Below, in pieces: positions 26,232 through 36,160 of a DNA stretch of 64,000 bases. A program made the translations under genes and the position numbers. The DNA is from CAWATZ01 sp963784995 (GTDB taxonomy: Bacteria > Planctomycetota > Planctomycetia > Gemmatales > Gemmataceae), in the NCBI GenBank assembly GCA_963784995.1, contig CAWATZ010000018.1, positions 99,603-163,602 on the forward strand, written 5' to 3'. A model generated the notes under the pieces. That model did not search any database, was not told the origin of the DNA, and was given only the letters and a program-made list of their open reading frames with translations. Position 1 is the stretch's first letter. Each line of letters starts with the position of its first letter.

Positions 26232-27748
26232 ATGAACGCTGGCGTCGTTCTCGTGTGTTTCATTGCGGTGGCCATCGGCATCTCGTTGCTGATTCGCTTC
26301 TTTGAATTCATCAGGAAGACGAGTCCGGCTCGGCCTTCGTCGTCCGGGGGTGGGGAAAGCTACGAACCTCCTGAAAGTACTACCGATCCTCAGAAGGGGA
26401 TGGGTGACCCCAGACGCAAAGTCCGCTCCTGAAGCGGGAAGGCCCGGCTCCTGCCAGCCGTGTTGGGGACAGACGGTCCCACAGGAGTCGCCCTCCCCAG
26501 CAGCGCCCGTCTGGAACGGATCCTCAGCCCGCTTTGGGAATTCCGGACCTGATTCGGCGACTCGGTCACACCGATTCAAAAGTACGCCTGGCCGCAGCCG
26601 ATGCCCTGGGCCGACTGGGGCCGAAGGCCCGTGCGGCGATCCCCGCTCTCCTTGTCGCCGCCTGTGATGTCGATGCGGCCGTTCGCAAGGCGGCGACAGC
26701 GGCGCTGGATTCAAGCAATGCCGAGTGGCCGACGGTCCCGGGCGCATCGGAGCTGTGCCGGCCCTCATCAAGGAGCTGCTGCGTCGCTCGTCGGAGATCG
26801 CCCGGGGTATCTCCTTGTTGCTCAGCAGGATCGGTCGCTCAGCCGTTCCCGAGCTCGCCCGGTCGCTGACCGACGGGGCCAGTGACATTCGTCAGCTGAA
26901 CGTGGCGCGGACCCTGGAGCGCATCGGCCCGGAGGCGGCCGACGCCGTTCCTGCACTGGCCGGGTGCTGGCAAGCGACCATACTCAGGTCCGCCAGGCGG
27001 CTGCGGCACGCTCGCCGCGATCGGTCCCGCCTCCGCGCCGCTGTGCCGGGCTCATTTTGTGCTTGTCCTCTTGGCACTCCGGGGTGCGTCAGGCCGTTGC
27101 GCGGGCGTTGGCTCGTGTTGGCAGTGCGGCTGACCTTGCCGTGACGGCCCTCATTCAGCTCCTGGCGGACCGGGAGGACGAAGTGCGTGAGGCCGCCATT
27201 GAAGCGCTGGCCCAGGTTGGGGAAGGGTCGGTGTCTTTGTTGGTGGAGCTCCTCGACGCCGGTGACTTACGCCAGCTGGATGGGTGGCTCAGAATGAAAC
27301 AAGCGGCCGCGAGCTGGTTCACCGACGCAGCAGAGCACCTGGCGCGGGGGGGACGGTCCAGCTGAGTTATCGGCGCGATGACCCTGTTATCGAGGCCGTT
27401 CAGCGGGAGCCGCTCAAGGCACTGCGGAACCTGAGCTGGAGTTTTATCCACGCTGTCGAGGACCATCTGCTGCTGGAAACGGCCCGTGAGGCGGCGGTTC
27501 GAGTCCTGGGCAAGGTCGGGCCAGCGGCTTGTGTTGCGGTCGCAACCCTGGTCAAGTCGTTGGCAGACCATAACGGGCGGGTGCGGTTGGCCGCCGCTCA
27601 TTCGTTGGGCCAGATTGGCCTGGTCGCACGGTCCGCGTGTCCGGCACTTGTCCGGGCCCTGACCGATCCCAGTGAGCCAGTGCAGAAGGCAGCTCTGGAG
27701 GCTTTGGCAACAATTGATCCGGATTGGGCCTCGGCTCCCGGGCTTTGA
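26232..27748 (+). pseudogene. Membrane-anchored HEAT-repeat protein, frameshifted
   Basis: Begins with a single membrane helix (NAGVVLVCFIAVAIGISLLI) and a polar linker, then HEAT repeats scattered over several frames: IPDLIRRLGHTDSKVRLAAA, VPALIKELLRRSSEIARGIS, AVTALIQLLADREDEVREAA, VATLVKSLADHNGRVRLAAA and CPALVRALTDPSEPVQKAAL. At least four frame changes lie between about 26430 and 27400. HEAT arrays are protein-binding scaffolds, here tethered to the membrane. It ends 13 nt before the anchored Hsp70 gene and shares its architecture of an anchor followed by a cytoplasmic module. Confidence 0.72.
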
Positions 27749-27760
27749 AAGGGGTACGCC

Positions 27761-29911
27761 ATGGAAGCGATTGTTGTTCTTGGCATTGTTCTCGGCGTTG
27801 GGATCCTGGTGGTCCTGCTCTACCTGTCCTCAAAGTATCAGGAACACCAGGCCGACTCGTCAACAGGTACTCCTCCGGGAACCAGTGGTTATCGGGCCAG
27901 GGCGGCAGACCCTCAACACCCGGCCGGCTCGCCAGCGCCTTCCACCCCAAGAACCAGTGGTCATCGGGCCAGGGAGACAGGACCTGTTCTTGCTCTTGGT
28001 TGCGCAGGCAGGAATCCTCTTCAGAGACCGAATCGATTTTCCCTGCCGATCCAGATCCCTGCTGTCAGGAGACGGAGTCAGACCCAATTCTCGGAATCGA
28101 TCTGGGAACCACGCATTCGGTCGTGGCAGTCCTGCGGCGGGGGAAGGCCGAGATCATCCCCAACCAGGAGGGGCAGATCCTGACGCCAAGCGTGGTGTCG
28201 TTCACCGAATCCGGAGAGGTCCTTGTCGGCGCGGCAGCCCTGCGGCGTGCCGTCGAGGATCCGCGCCGCACGATCTATTCCATCAAGCGGCTGCTGGGCC
28301 GGGTCGGCAACCAGGTTCAGGTGTTCGCGGATCGAGCAGCCTACGAGGTCGTGTCCGACTCGCGAGAGGCCGCTCAGGTCCTCGTCGATGGCCGGCTCTG
28401 CACGCCGGTGGAGATCCTGGTGTGCCTTCTGGTCAAGCTCAAGAGCGCGGTGTAAGCGTATCCGGGTCAGCCGGCCCGGCGAGCCGGTGACCGTGCCCGC
28501 AGCGTCACCGAGATTCAGCGCCAGGGGTGCCGATCGCCACGAAGCTGGCTGGCTTCGACGTCAATTGGGTGTTGAAGGATCCCCAGAGCGGTGCAAGGAG
28601 ACGCCTGTCCATGCGCATCCTTTCCGAACCCCGGCAGCCGCCCTGGCCGTTGTCAACGACAACACCGATCGACGACTGGCCGTGTGTCACCTGGGCGGCG
28701 GCACCTTTGACGTGACTCTCCTTGACGTTGACCAGGGAGTTCTCAAGGTTGAGGCGGTTGGCGGCGACACCACACTGGGTGGAGATGATTTTGACCAGGT
28801 CCTGGTCGAGGCCTTGCTGGAACAGCTTCCATCGTCCGTGCGGGAAGCCTTGCGCTGGATCCAGTCGTTCGCCAGCGGCTCCGCCGGTCGGCCGAACAGG
28901 CAAGCGGGATCTTTCGCAAAGCTCCGAGGTCACCCTGAATCTCCCCTGGCTGGCCAAGGACGTGAGCCTGCACGTCCGGATGTCACGCGCGGATCTGGAG
29001 CGCAGGTCGCAACCCCTCTTGGACCGTTGCCAAACCGTTGTTCAGGAAACGCTTCGCGATGCCAGGCTGCACCACCTCGGCGTCGATGAAGTCCTGCTGA
29101 TCGGAGGCATGACCCGGATGCCTCGGCTTCGTCAACTGTTCCATGACCTTTTTCCAAATGCCAGGCACCGCGCCGCGGCTCAGGATGAGATCGTGGCCCA
29201 GGGTGCCGCCATTCAAGGCCAGCAGCTCCTGCTGGGCGGCAAGTCTGAGCTTCTGGTGGTGGACGTCGCCCCGTTCGCTCTCGGTCTCGATACTGCAGCC
29301 GGGGACTTTGTAACCATGATCGATGCGCAATTCGTCCATTCCAACCACGAACAAGCGAGTCTTTACTTGTGCCGCCGACCAGCAGCCGGGTGTCAGCGTC
29401 CGCATTTTACAGCAGGAGGGCCAGGGAGCTGGCCGAAGGCAATTCCTCGGCCAGCTCGACCTCGACGATCTCCACGCGCCGCGCCAGCAAACCCAGGTCG
29501 AGGTTACGTTCGAGCTGGACGTCAATGGTGTTCTTCACGTCACGGCCGAGGAGCGAACGTCCGGAAGGAAAAAGGGGATGCTGGTGGCCCCCTGTTTGCC
29601 CGCGGGATTGCTGAAGGTGCGGGCTCAGATCCACCAAATGTGTTCGTCAGGTGGAGCTGCTGCTGGGGAATCGGGGCACTCACCTGACCGCCGCGGAAAA
29701 GGAACCGCTCCGGCAGCTCATCGAGCGCAGCCGGGTCCTGGCCCTGAAGGAGGACGTCGGTGGGATTCGCCAGGTCTTGCAGCAGCTGGAACGGGCCCGG
29801 GATGCTCTGAGCGCCTATCTGGATGGCCGTCTCCGGAGCGAATCCCCTGCCGAGTTTGGCCAGAAGCAAGTTGCCAGGTCATCCGCGAGTGATTTCCGCC
29901 TGGAGATTTGA
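27761..29911 (+). pseudogene. Membrane-anchored Hsp70 (DnaK-like) protein, frameshifted
   Basis: A membrane helix (MEAIVVLGIVLGVGILVVLL) and a Pro/Ser/Gly linker of about 100 residues precede a DnaK fold. ATPase motifs are present: ILGIDLGTTHSVVAVLRRGK, the second phosphate loop LAVCHLGGGTFDVTLLDVDQ, and the adenosine motif DEVLLIGGMTRMPRLRQLFH. The substrate-binding part follows (DVAPFALGLDTAAGDFV, QVEVTFELDVNGVLHVTAEE), then the helical lid (TAAEKEPLRQLIERSRVLAL). At least six frame changes occur between 28020 and 29650. Hsp70 proteins are normally soluble; an N-terminal anchor is unusual. The ATG at 27761 follows AAAGGGG. Confidence 0.78.
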
Positions 29912-30003
29912 GCAGGGAGACAGAAGCGTCGGTCCTCGTTCGGCCTTCCGATTCGCCTCAGCCGTGGTCTGAAGCTGCTGCAGCAAAGAGAGGAGGATTA
30001 CCC

Positions 30004-30477
30004 ATGACACCGTGGATTGTGCTTGTCATCGGAGCGGTTGCCATTCTTGTGCTGACTGTGTTTTCCCGGGCCGGGCAGCGCAGTGCCACATCTGCCCAGG
30101 CTGTGGACGGTACTGCCAGACGAGCTATTGCCCCTACTGTGGGACAGCGGTTACCGGCCAGCAGCTCCCGAGCCCGGTGCAGCCGAGCCTCACCCCGCCC
30201 AGGGCTGTACCGGAAATACCACGGAGCGTTCCTCCTGTGCTTGCTGCCCCGACGCCGACCGCGGACAAAGCAAGGACTTTCCCGTCCATTCAGAAGCCAG
30301 CGCCCTCTGCTGCTGCCGAAATTGAGAGATCTCGCCGCGAACTTGCGGAGAAAGACCCTGCACAACGAGGCCATGATCGACCGACTGGTTCGGGCCGAAC
30401 GAGAGCGGAGGCCGGGCGCAACCGAAATCGCTTGCTATGAAGCAATCATTGAACAGTGGGAGCGGGACAACCGATAG
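30004..30477 (+). pseudogene. Membrane-anchored zinc-ribbon protein, frameshifted
   Basis: A membrane helix (WIVLVIGAVAILVLTVFSRA) is followed, in a second frame, by CHICPGCGRYCQTSYCPYCG, a double CxxC zinc ribbon. A Pro-rich linker and a C-terminal helix in the first frame (HNEAMIDRLVRAERERRPGA) complete it. At least two single-base shifts, near 30080 and 30345, reconcile the frames. The start ATG 30004 has AGGAGG 7 nt upstream. It is the third consecutive gene with the anchor-linker-module plan, which argues for one complex. No enzymatic function is visible. Confidence 0.65.
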
Positions 30478-30570
30478 CGAGACAGGCCACCACAGGCGCT
30501 GCAAACTCCGCACCCGCCGAGTTCGGCTATCGGCTTCGATCTGTAACGTGATTCGTGGAATTTGAGCCAG

Positions 30571-30990
30571 TCACATGAGCGGATTCACCAGGGCGAGTCC
30601 ATCGAAGCTCGTTGGAGCCCCCATGTCCTCGGTATACAGGATTGTAACCCCAGCCTCCAAACAAGCACCCAGGATCATGCTGTCCCAGTGTGACAGGCTG
30701 AACCGGCTCGCCAGATCGAGGGCGCGATCGATCACCGAGGAAGTCGGCAGAACGAGAGGAAACAGATGCCGAAATGTCTGCACGTGTTGGAGGAACTCGT
30801 GGCGGTCAGTTCGCCCTGATCACTCCAGCGACGAAGCTGTTGGATCAGTTCACCCATACCTGAGTCCCCAGCATGAACGTGGCATGGACGAAGCACGCAA
30901 TAGCCGGAGAAGTTGCTGGGCTTTCAACTGCTTCGCTGGCTCATTGCGGTCGATCGAATAGAGGAAGACGTTCGTGGCAACGGCGTTCAT
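30571..30990 (-). pseudogene. PIN-domain toxin remnant (VapC-like)
   Basis: The C-terminal PIN half is clear (SVIDRALDLASRFSLSHWDS, then MILGACLEAGVTILYTEDM). The N-terminal half starts at ATG 30990 as MNAVATNVFLYSIDRNEPAK and continues in a shifted frame (ELIQQLRRWSDQGELTA). PIN nucleases need an Asp at the start of the first strand (usually DTN); here the codon reads Ala (ATN). That, plus at least two frame breaks, predicts an inactive RNase even if the indels are artefacts. Its start overlaps the end of the upstream antitoxin-like gene. Confidence 0.68.
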
Positions 30991-31203
30991 GGAGATGCTC
31001 GCGGCTCAGCCGATCTCCCTGGGAGTCCAGAGCCGATTGCTGCCAGAGTCGTTCGACAGATTCCCAGGGGTGGAGAGGGAGCGACACCGTGTCCTCTTGT
31101 GAGAGGCTCGATCACCAGCGAACGCGGGTACATGGCTCAGATTCAGTTGTTTGTCTGGGATCAAGACGCCATCTTGAAACGTTGCACTGATCACTTGCAT
31201 CAT
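30941..31203 (-). pseudogene. Small antitoxin-like protein of the DUF104/AF2212 kind, frameshifted
   Basis: Starts MMQVISATFQDGVLIPDKQL, typical of short antitoxins that pair with PIN toxins. After one frame change near 31130 it continues SLPLHPWESVERLWQQSALD and DSQGDRLSREHLHERR, the expected C-terminal tail. The end given assumes that second frame and runs about 50 nt into the PIN gene. The family call is from resemblance only. Confidence 0.5.
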
Positions 31204-31251
31204 TGTTCTCCCGCAACAGAAGGAATTGTATGGGATCAACCAGTAGTCACG

Positions 31252-33360
31252 TTACCCCTCCAGCGGCTCCACCTCCACCAGCGCATCGAAGAACGTGCCG
31301 CCGCCGCCCAGGTCGGTCACCGCCGTGGCCGTCAGCACGTTGCAGTTCACTCCATCCTCCAGATACCGCCGCCACCACAGTCCCAGCGTGGCCACCACGC
31401 CTTGCTTGATCGTCCGGCCCACGCGCGCCCGCACCCGGTAACTGCCCCGGTCGTTGAACACCCGGACCATCTGCCCATCCTCGATGCCGCGAACGGCCGC
31501 ATCCTCCGGATGCATCCGCACCGTCGGCTCGCCGGCCGCCTGCCGCAGGGCATCGACGTTGACGAAGGTCGAGTTCAGGAACGTCGTTTCCGGCGGCGTG
31601 ATCAGCTGCAGCGGATACTTCGCCGCCAGCTCCGGCCGGGTTTGCGGGTCTTCGTGCGGCGGGGTGTAGGTGGGCAGTGGGTCGATGCCCCGGGCCCGCA
31701 GTTGTTCGCTGTAGAATTCGCACTTCCCCGAGGGAGTGCCGAAGCCTCCCTCGGCAAACGGGGCGTAATCCTTCGGCACGTTCAGTCGGATCGGCCCTTC
31801 GCGTCGCAATCGCTCCAGGGTGATGCCCTCGAAGGCGCCGCGGGGCGGAAAGACACCTGGCCAGGGGTTGGGATGGAGCGCTTCCTCGGCCAGCTGCTCG
31901 TCGGTCACGTCAAACAGTTCCGCCGGCAAGCCCAGACGGCGGGCCAGCAGCCGATAGACCTCGGTGTTGCACTTCGCCTCGCCCAGCGGAGCAATGGCCG
32001 GATCGTTGAGCTGCACGTCGAAATGACCGTAACTGCCGTGAATGTCGAAATGCTCCAGCTGGGTCGTGGCCGGCAGCACCACGTCGGCGAACTCCGCCGT
32101 GTCGGTCAGGAACTGGTCGTGGACCACCGTGAACAGGTCCTCGCGCTTCAGCCCCTGGATCACCCGATTGTGGTCGGGACAGACAGCGGCCGGATTGGAA
32201 TTGTAGACGAAGAGCATCCGCACCGGAGGCCCCGGGAGTTGGCCCTGGAGCGCCTCGGCCAGCAGGACCATGTTGATGCTGCGCGTGCCGGGCCGGATCA
32301 GGTCGGGCCGGGTCAGCCGGGTGTTGGCGTTGAACGGGTAGATCCCGGCCGTGCTGAGCAGCGCCCCGCCGCCCGGCTGACGCCAGGCCCCGATGATGGC
32401 CGGCAAGCAGACAATGGTTCGCACCGCCATGCCGCCGCCGCCGTGCCGCTGCAAGCCGTAGTTGACCCGGATCAGACTGGGTTTGATGGTGCCGTACTCC
32501 CGGGCCAGCTTCTCGATGTCGGCCACGCTGATCCCGGTGATTCGCGAGACCTTGTCGGGAGGATACTCGTTCAGGGCCCGCTCACGCAACTGCTCGGTCC
32601 CAAGGCAATACCGCTCCAGGTAATCGTCGTCTTGCAGACCGTCTCGCCAGAGGACGTGCATCATTGCCAGGGCCAGGGCCGCATCGGTGCCTGGACGGAT
32701 CGGCAGCCACCAGTCGCTCTTCTTCGCGGTCGGGCTCTGGAACGGATCGATGGTGATGATCCGGGCCCCTTGCTTGCGGGCCTGGTGCATCAGCGCCCAC
32801 AGGTGCATGTTGGTCACGCTGGTGTTGGAGCCCCAGTTCAGGATGCAGCGGGAGCGCACCACCGTCTCGGGATCAAGCACCGCCCGCGTGCCCAGGGTGA
32901 TCTGGCAGCCGGCAATGCCGGCCGCGGCGCAGATGGTGCGGTCCAGCAAAGAGGCCCCCAGCAGATGGAAGAAGCGGTGATCCAGGCTGCTTCCCTGGAT
33001 CTGGCCCATGGTGCCGGCGTAACTGTAGGGCAGGATCGCCTGGGGACCGTCGGCCGAGTCCGCGATCTTCCGGATCTGGTGGACAATCAGGTCCAGGGCC
33101 TGGTCCCAGCTGATGCGCTCGAACTGCCGCGACCCTTTGGGACCCATCCGGCGTAAAGGAAAGAGGAGACGTTCCGGGTGGTAGACTCGCTCCAGGTAAT
33201 GGTTCACCTTGCTGCACAGGAACCCTCGCGTGAAGGAGTGGTCAGTGTTGCCGCGCAGGGCGATGGCCCGGCCATCCTGAACCGTGACCACCATGCTGCA
33301 GGTGTCCGGACAGTCGTGAGGACAGACCGCACGCACGGTCTGGACGTTCAGCGAAATCAT
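31252..33360 (-). CDS. Molybdopterin-dependent oxidoreductase with a 4Fe-4S site
   Basis: About 702 residues of the DMSO-reductase/formate dehydrogenase superfamily. An N-terminal CX3CX3CX27C motif (Cys15, 19, 23, 51 counting from the ATG at 33366) should bind one 4Fe-4S cluster, followed by molybdopterin-binding domains (GTRAVLDPETVVRSRCILNW, ADVVLPATTQLEHFDIHGSY) and the C-terminal dinucleotide-binding barrel (MHPEDAAVRGIEDGQMVRVF). No Tat signal is seen, so it is probably cytoplasmic; no electron-transfer partner subunit adjoins. The ATG at 33360 is favoured because CCGGAG lies 6 nt upstream. The substrate is not deducible. Confidence 0.9.
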   Translation of the reverse strand: MISLNVQTVRAVCPHDCPDTCSMVVTVQDGRAIALRGNTDHSFTRGFLCSKVNHYLERVYHPERLLFPLRRMGPKGSRQFERISWDQALDLIVHQIRKIADSADGPQAILPYSYAGTMGQIQGSSLDHRFFHLLGASLLDRTICAAAGIAGCQITLGTRAVLDPETVVRSRCILNWGSNTSVTNMHLWALMHQARKQGARIITIDPFQSPTAKKSDWWLPIRPGTDAALALAMMHVLWRDGLQDDDYLERYCLGTEQLRERALNEYPPDKVSRITGISVADIEKLAREYGTIKPSLIRVNYGLQRHGGGGMAVRTIVCLPAIIGAWRQPGGGALLSTAGIYPFNANTRLTRPDLIRPGTRSINMVLLAEALQGQLPGPPVRMLFVYNSNPAAVCPDHNRVIQGLKREDLFTVVHDQFLTDTAEFADVVLPATTQLEHFDIHGSYGHFDVQLNDPAIAPLGEAKCNTEVYRLLARRLGLPAELFDVTDEQLAEEALHPNPWPGVFPPRGAFEGITLERLRREGPIRLNVPKDYAPFAEGGFGTPSGKCEFYSEQLRARGIDPLPTYTPPHEDPQTRPELAAKYPLQLITPPETTFLNSTFVNVDALRQAAGEPTVRMHPEDAAVRGIEDGQMVRVFNDRGSYRVRARVGRTIKQGVVATLGLWWRRYLEDGVNCNVLTATAVTDLGGGGTFFDALVEVEPLEG

Positions 33361-33431
33361 GTTCATCTCCGGGAAAATACTCTATAGTGGATTGTAGAGG
33401 AATGGCCGAGCTGGAGTCGAGATGGCTCCAG

Positions 33432-33510
33432 AGTCGTAGCCGCAGGCGGCACGCCTGCTGGCTGGTTCCCGCTTGACAAGCCAGCAGGCGGGCCGCCTGC
33501 GGCTACGACT
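33432..33510. repeat. 32-bp inverted repeat in an intergenic gap
   Basis: Arms 33432-33463 and 33479-33510 complement each other with one mismatch, built around GTAGCCGCAGGCGGC. It lies between the divergent oxidoreductase and kinase genes, so it cannot be their terminator. The rest of the 33361-33761 gap shows no gene. Confidence 0.88.
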
Positions 33511-33761
33511 GAACGGATGAACAACGAAAAAATTAGTGAAAGTTTGAAAAAAACCAGCCTGCCTCTTGCAAGTCGTGACCGAGATTGGCAAACTCAGGCA
33601 AAGGGGGGCTGAAGCTCGCTGAACCGGGTGGGCACTTCCGGACCCATCGGTCTTCTTTTCACTGTCTTCCGCCAGAGTGCAGGGAACGCCCTCCGTGGCG
33701 TTCCGCACCGGAGGCGGTGAACGCGGCGCAGGAATAAAATCGCGTCAGCGAAAGGTAGCAG

Positions 33762-36137
33762 ATGCCGACGCCGACCAACATCGAAGAGTTCGTGGACCTG
33801 GTTCAGAAAAGCGCCATCGTCGAAGAGCGACGCCTGGCGAACTATCTGGATCGGTTGCGGGCCGCTTCCGCCTTGCCAGCAGCACCCAACCAGCTGGCCG
33901 CGCTGATGGTGCGCGACGGCCTGCTCACCTTTTTCCAGGCCGAGCAACTCCTCCAGGGCAAGTGGAAACGCTTCACCATTGGCCGTTACAAGGTGCTGGA
34001 AAAGCTCGGCACCGGCGGCATGGGCAGCGTGTTCCTGTGCGAGCACAAGATGATGCGCCGGCGGGTGGCCGTCAAGGTCCTGCCCACGACCAAGGCCGAC
34101 GACCCGGCCGCCCTGGACCGCTTCTACCGCGAGGCCAAGGTCATTGCCGCCCTGGACCATCCCAACATCGTCCGGGCTTACGACATCGACCAGGATGAGA
34201 AGCTCCATTTCCTGGTGATGGAGTACGTGGACGGTTCCAGCTTTCAGGAGATCATCAAGAAGGCCGGCCCGATGGAGGTCCTGCGGGCCTGCAATTACAT
34301 CCGGCAGGCGGCCCTGGGTTTGCAGCACGCCCACGAAAAGGCGGGCATTGTCCACCGCGACATCAAGCCGGGCAACATCCTGGTGGACCGCAGCGGCATC
34401 GTCAAGATCCTCGACATGGGCCTGGCGCGCTTTTTCCATGACGAGGAAGACCTCCTCACCAAGAAGTACGACGAGAACGTGCTGGGCACGGCCGACTACC
34501 TGGCCCCGGAGCAGGCCCTGGACAGCCACGGGGTGGACATCCGGGCGGACATTTACAGCCTGGGGGCGACCTTCTACTTCTTGCTGACCGGCAAGACGCC
34601 GTTTGTCGAGGGGACGGTGGCCCAGAAGCTGATCTGGCACCAGACGCGCCAGCCCAAGCCGATCCGCAGTCTCCGCCCCGAGGTCCGCGACGAGATCGTG
34701 GCCATTATCGAGCGGATGATGGCCAAGGACCCCGGGCAGCGCTACAGCTCGCCCCAGGAGGTCGTGGACGTGCTGGCGGTCTGGACGCAGGTGCCGATCC
34801 CGCCGCCGCCGGCCAGCGAGATGCCGCAGCTGAGCCCGGCCGCCCTGGGTGTGCCTCCCGCCGACCCGGCCCCGGCCGGCCCGCCCGCGGCCGAGCTGCC
34901 CAATCGCCGTGGCTGGCAGGTCAACAGCTCGTCGCCCGCATCGAATTCCGGCAGGCAGGCACCCACACTCCCGGCCACCGCGTCTTCCTCGGCCGCCACG
35001 CCCCTGGCGACGCCGGCCCTGCCGGACTCGCCCTCGCACACCCGGCCGCTCGCCGCCCCGGTCGCCAAGGTGCTTTCCACTCTGCCGCCGGCCACGGCCG
35101 GCCCGCTGCGCCAGGGCACCGCTCCCCAGGCGGGGCCTGGCTCCCGCACCAGCAAGCCGACCAGCAAGGTCACTCCTCCCGCGAGCCGGATTACTCCGGC
35201 CGCCCGGACACCCAGCGACGAGGAAGAACCGAACTGGGGAGCCATCACTCCCGATACCGACGACCCCAAGGGAACGAACAACACCGCTCCGCTGTCGCGG
35301 TCGCGCCCGGACAGGCAGCGGTCCTCGACCCGCAAGGCGTCACCCGGCAAAACGGTCGTACTGTCCCGCAATACTCTGATGTGGATCATCGTCGGCATCA
35401 GCTCGTTCCTGCTGCTGGCGCTGATCGGGATCGGTGTTTTGCTGAGCTTCATCTTCTCAAAGCCCGGAACCAACGCCGAGAAGGACCCACGCAACCCGCA
35501 ACCCCGCAAGACGCTGGAGGTCAGCGCCGACGGCCAGGGCGGCGCCTTCAAAACGCTCCAGGCAGCGATCAACAACGCCGGTCCCCACGAGCGCATCCTG
35601 GTCAAGAGCCACGTGTTCGAGTCGGTCACCCTGACGGACAAGCACGACCTGGTGATCGAGGCCGAGCTGGAGCGGCAGTGGCTGCCCCCCCCCGCCCCAC
35701 CGAAGCAGCCGCGGACCATTGCCTCGTTGCTCACAATCAGCAACTGCACGGACGTCACCATCCGCGGCTTTATCATGGATGCAGGGACTCAGGAAGTCGA
35801 TGAGTGCATCAACGTCTGGGGCAAGTGCCCGGGCGTTCTCATCACCAAGATGCAGATGAAGAACTTCAAGAAATGCGGCATCCTGATCAACAACTGCGAG
35901 GGCACGAGTGCCAAACCGCTCCAGATTTCGGGGATCAAGTTCGATCCGAAGGCCGGCCAGCCCTCGGCGGTTGGCGTGTTGTTCGATTTCGGGCAGGCCA
36001 CTACAACCTGCAAGGCCAATCGCTGGGTCACTATCGAGGATCTCGACTTCCCGAAATCGACCGGCATGATTGTGCGGAAGAAAGGCACGCCTTTCGAGGA
36101 CATTCAGACCGGCACGATCAAGGTTGAGGAGCGCTGA
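33762..36137 (+). CDS. Transmembrane Ser/Thr kinase with beta-helix-like extracytoplasmic domain
   Basis: 791 residues, intact. A helical N-terminal region (1-72) leads into the kinase: LGTGGMGSVFL, catalytic Lys105 in RVAVKVL, HRD at 198-200, and DMG in place of DFG at 218-220, then GTADYLAPEQAL. A Pro/Ala/Ser-rich linker runs to a membrane helix near 537-566 (LMWIIVGISSFLLLALIGIG). The last 220 residues read as short repeated beta strands (FKTLQAAINNAGPHERILVK, CTDVTIRGFIMDAG, CPGVLITKMQMKNFKKCGIL), resembling a right-handed parallel beta-helix. That suggests sensing of a polysaccharide or surface ligand. The start ATG has AAAGG upstream. Confidence 0.93.
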   Translation: MPTPTNIEEFVDLVQKSAIVEERRLANYLDRLRAASALPAAPNQLAALMVRDGLLTFFQAEQLLQGKWKRFTIGRYKVLEKLGTGGMGSVFLCEHKMMRRRVAVKVLPTTKADDPAALDRFYREAKVIAALDHPNIVRAYDIDQDEKLHFLVMEYVDGSSFQEIIKKAGPMEVLRACNYIRQAALGLQHAHEKAGIVHRDIKPGNILVDRSGIVKILDMGLARFFHDEEDLLTKKYDENVLGTADYLAPEQALDSHGVDIRADIYSLGATFYFLLTGKTPFVEGTVAQKLIWHQTRQPKPIRSLRPEVRDEIVAIIERMMAKDPGQRYSSPQEVVDVLAVWTQVPIPPPPASEMPQLSPAALGVPPADPAPAGPPAAELPNRRGWQVNSSSPASNSGRQAPTLPATASSSAATPLATPALPDSPSHTRPLAAPVAKVLSTLPPATAGPLRQGTAPQAGPGSRTSKPTSKVTPPASRITPAARTPSDEEEPNWGAITPDTDDPKGTNNTAPLSRSRPDRQRSSTRKASPGKTVVLSRNTLMWIIVGISSFLLLALIGIGVLLSFIFSKPGTNAEKDPRNPQPRKTLEVSADGQGGAFKTLQAAINNAGPHERILVKSHVFESVTLTDKHDLVIEAELERQWLPPPAPPKQPRTIASLLTISNCTDVTIRGFIMDAGTQEVDECINVWGKCPGVLITKMQMKNFKKCGILINNCEGTSAKPLQISGIKFDPKAGQPSAVGVLFDFGQATTTCKANRWVTIEDLDFPKSTGMIVRKKGTPFEDIQTGTIKVEER

Positions 36138-36160
36138 CGGGCACGCAGGAGCCACGGAGC

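Noticed and set aside
22215..31203. Frameshifts caused by insertion-sequence activity
   Set aside because: No transposase, terminal inverted repeats or target duplications are visible in the interval; breaks are single-base indels.
30913..33156. A 747-codon frame opposite the molybdopterin oxidoreductase
   Set aside because: Antisense shadow of a gene with clear Fe-S and Mo motifs.
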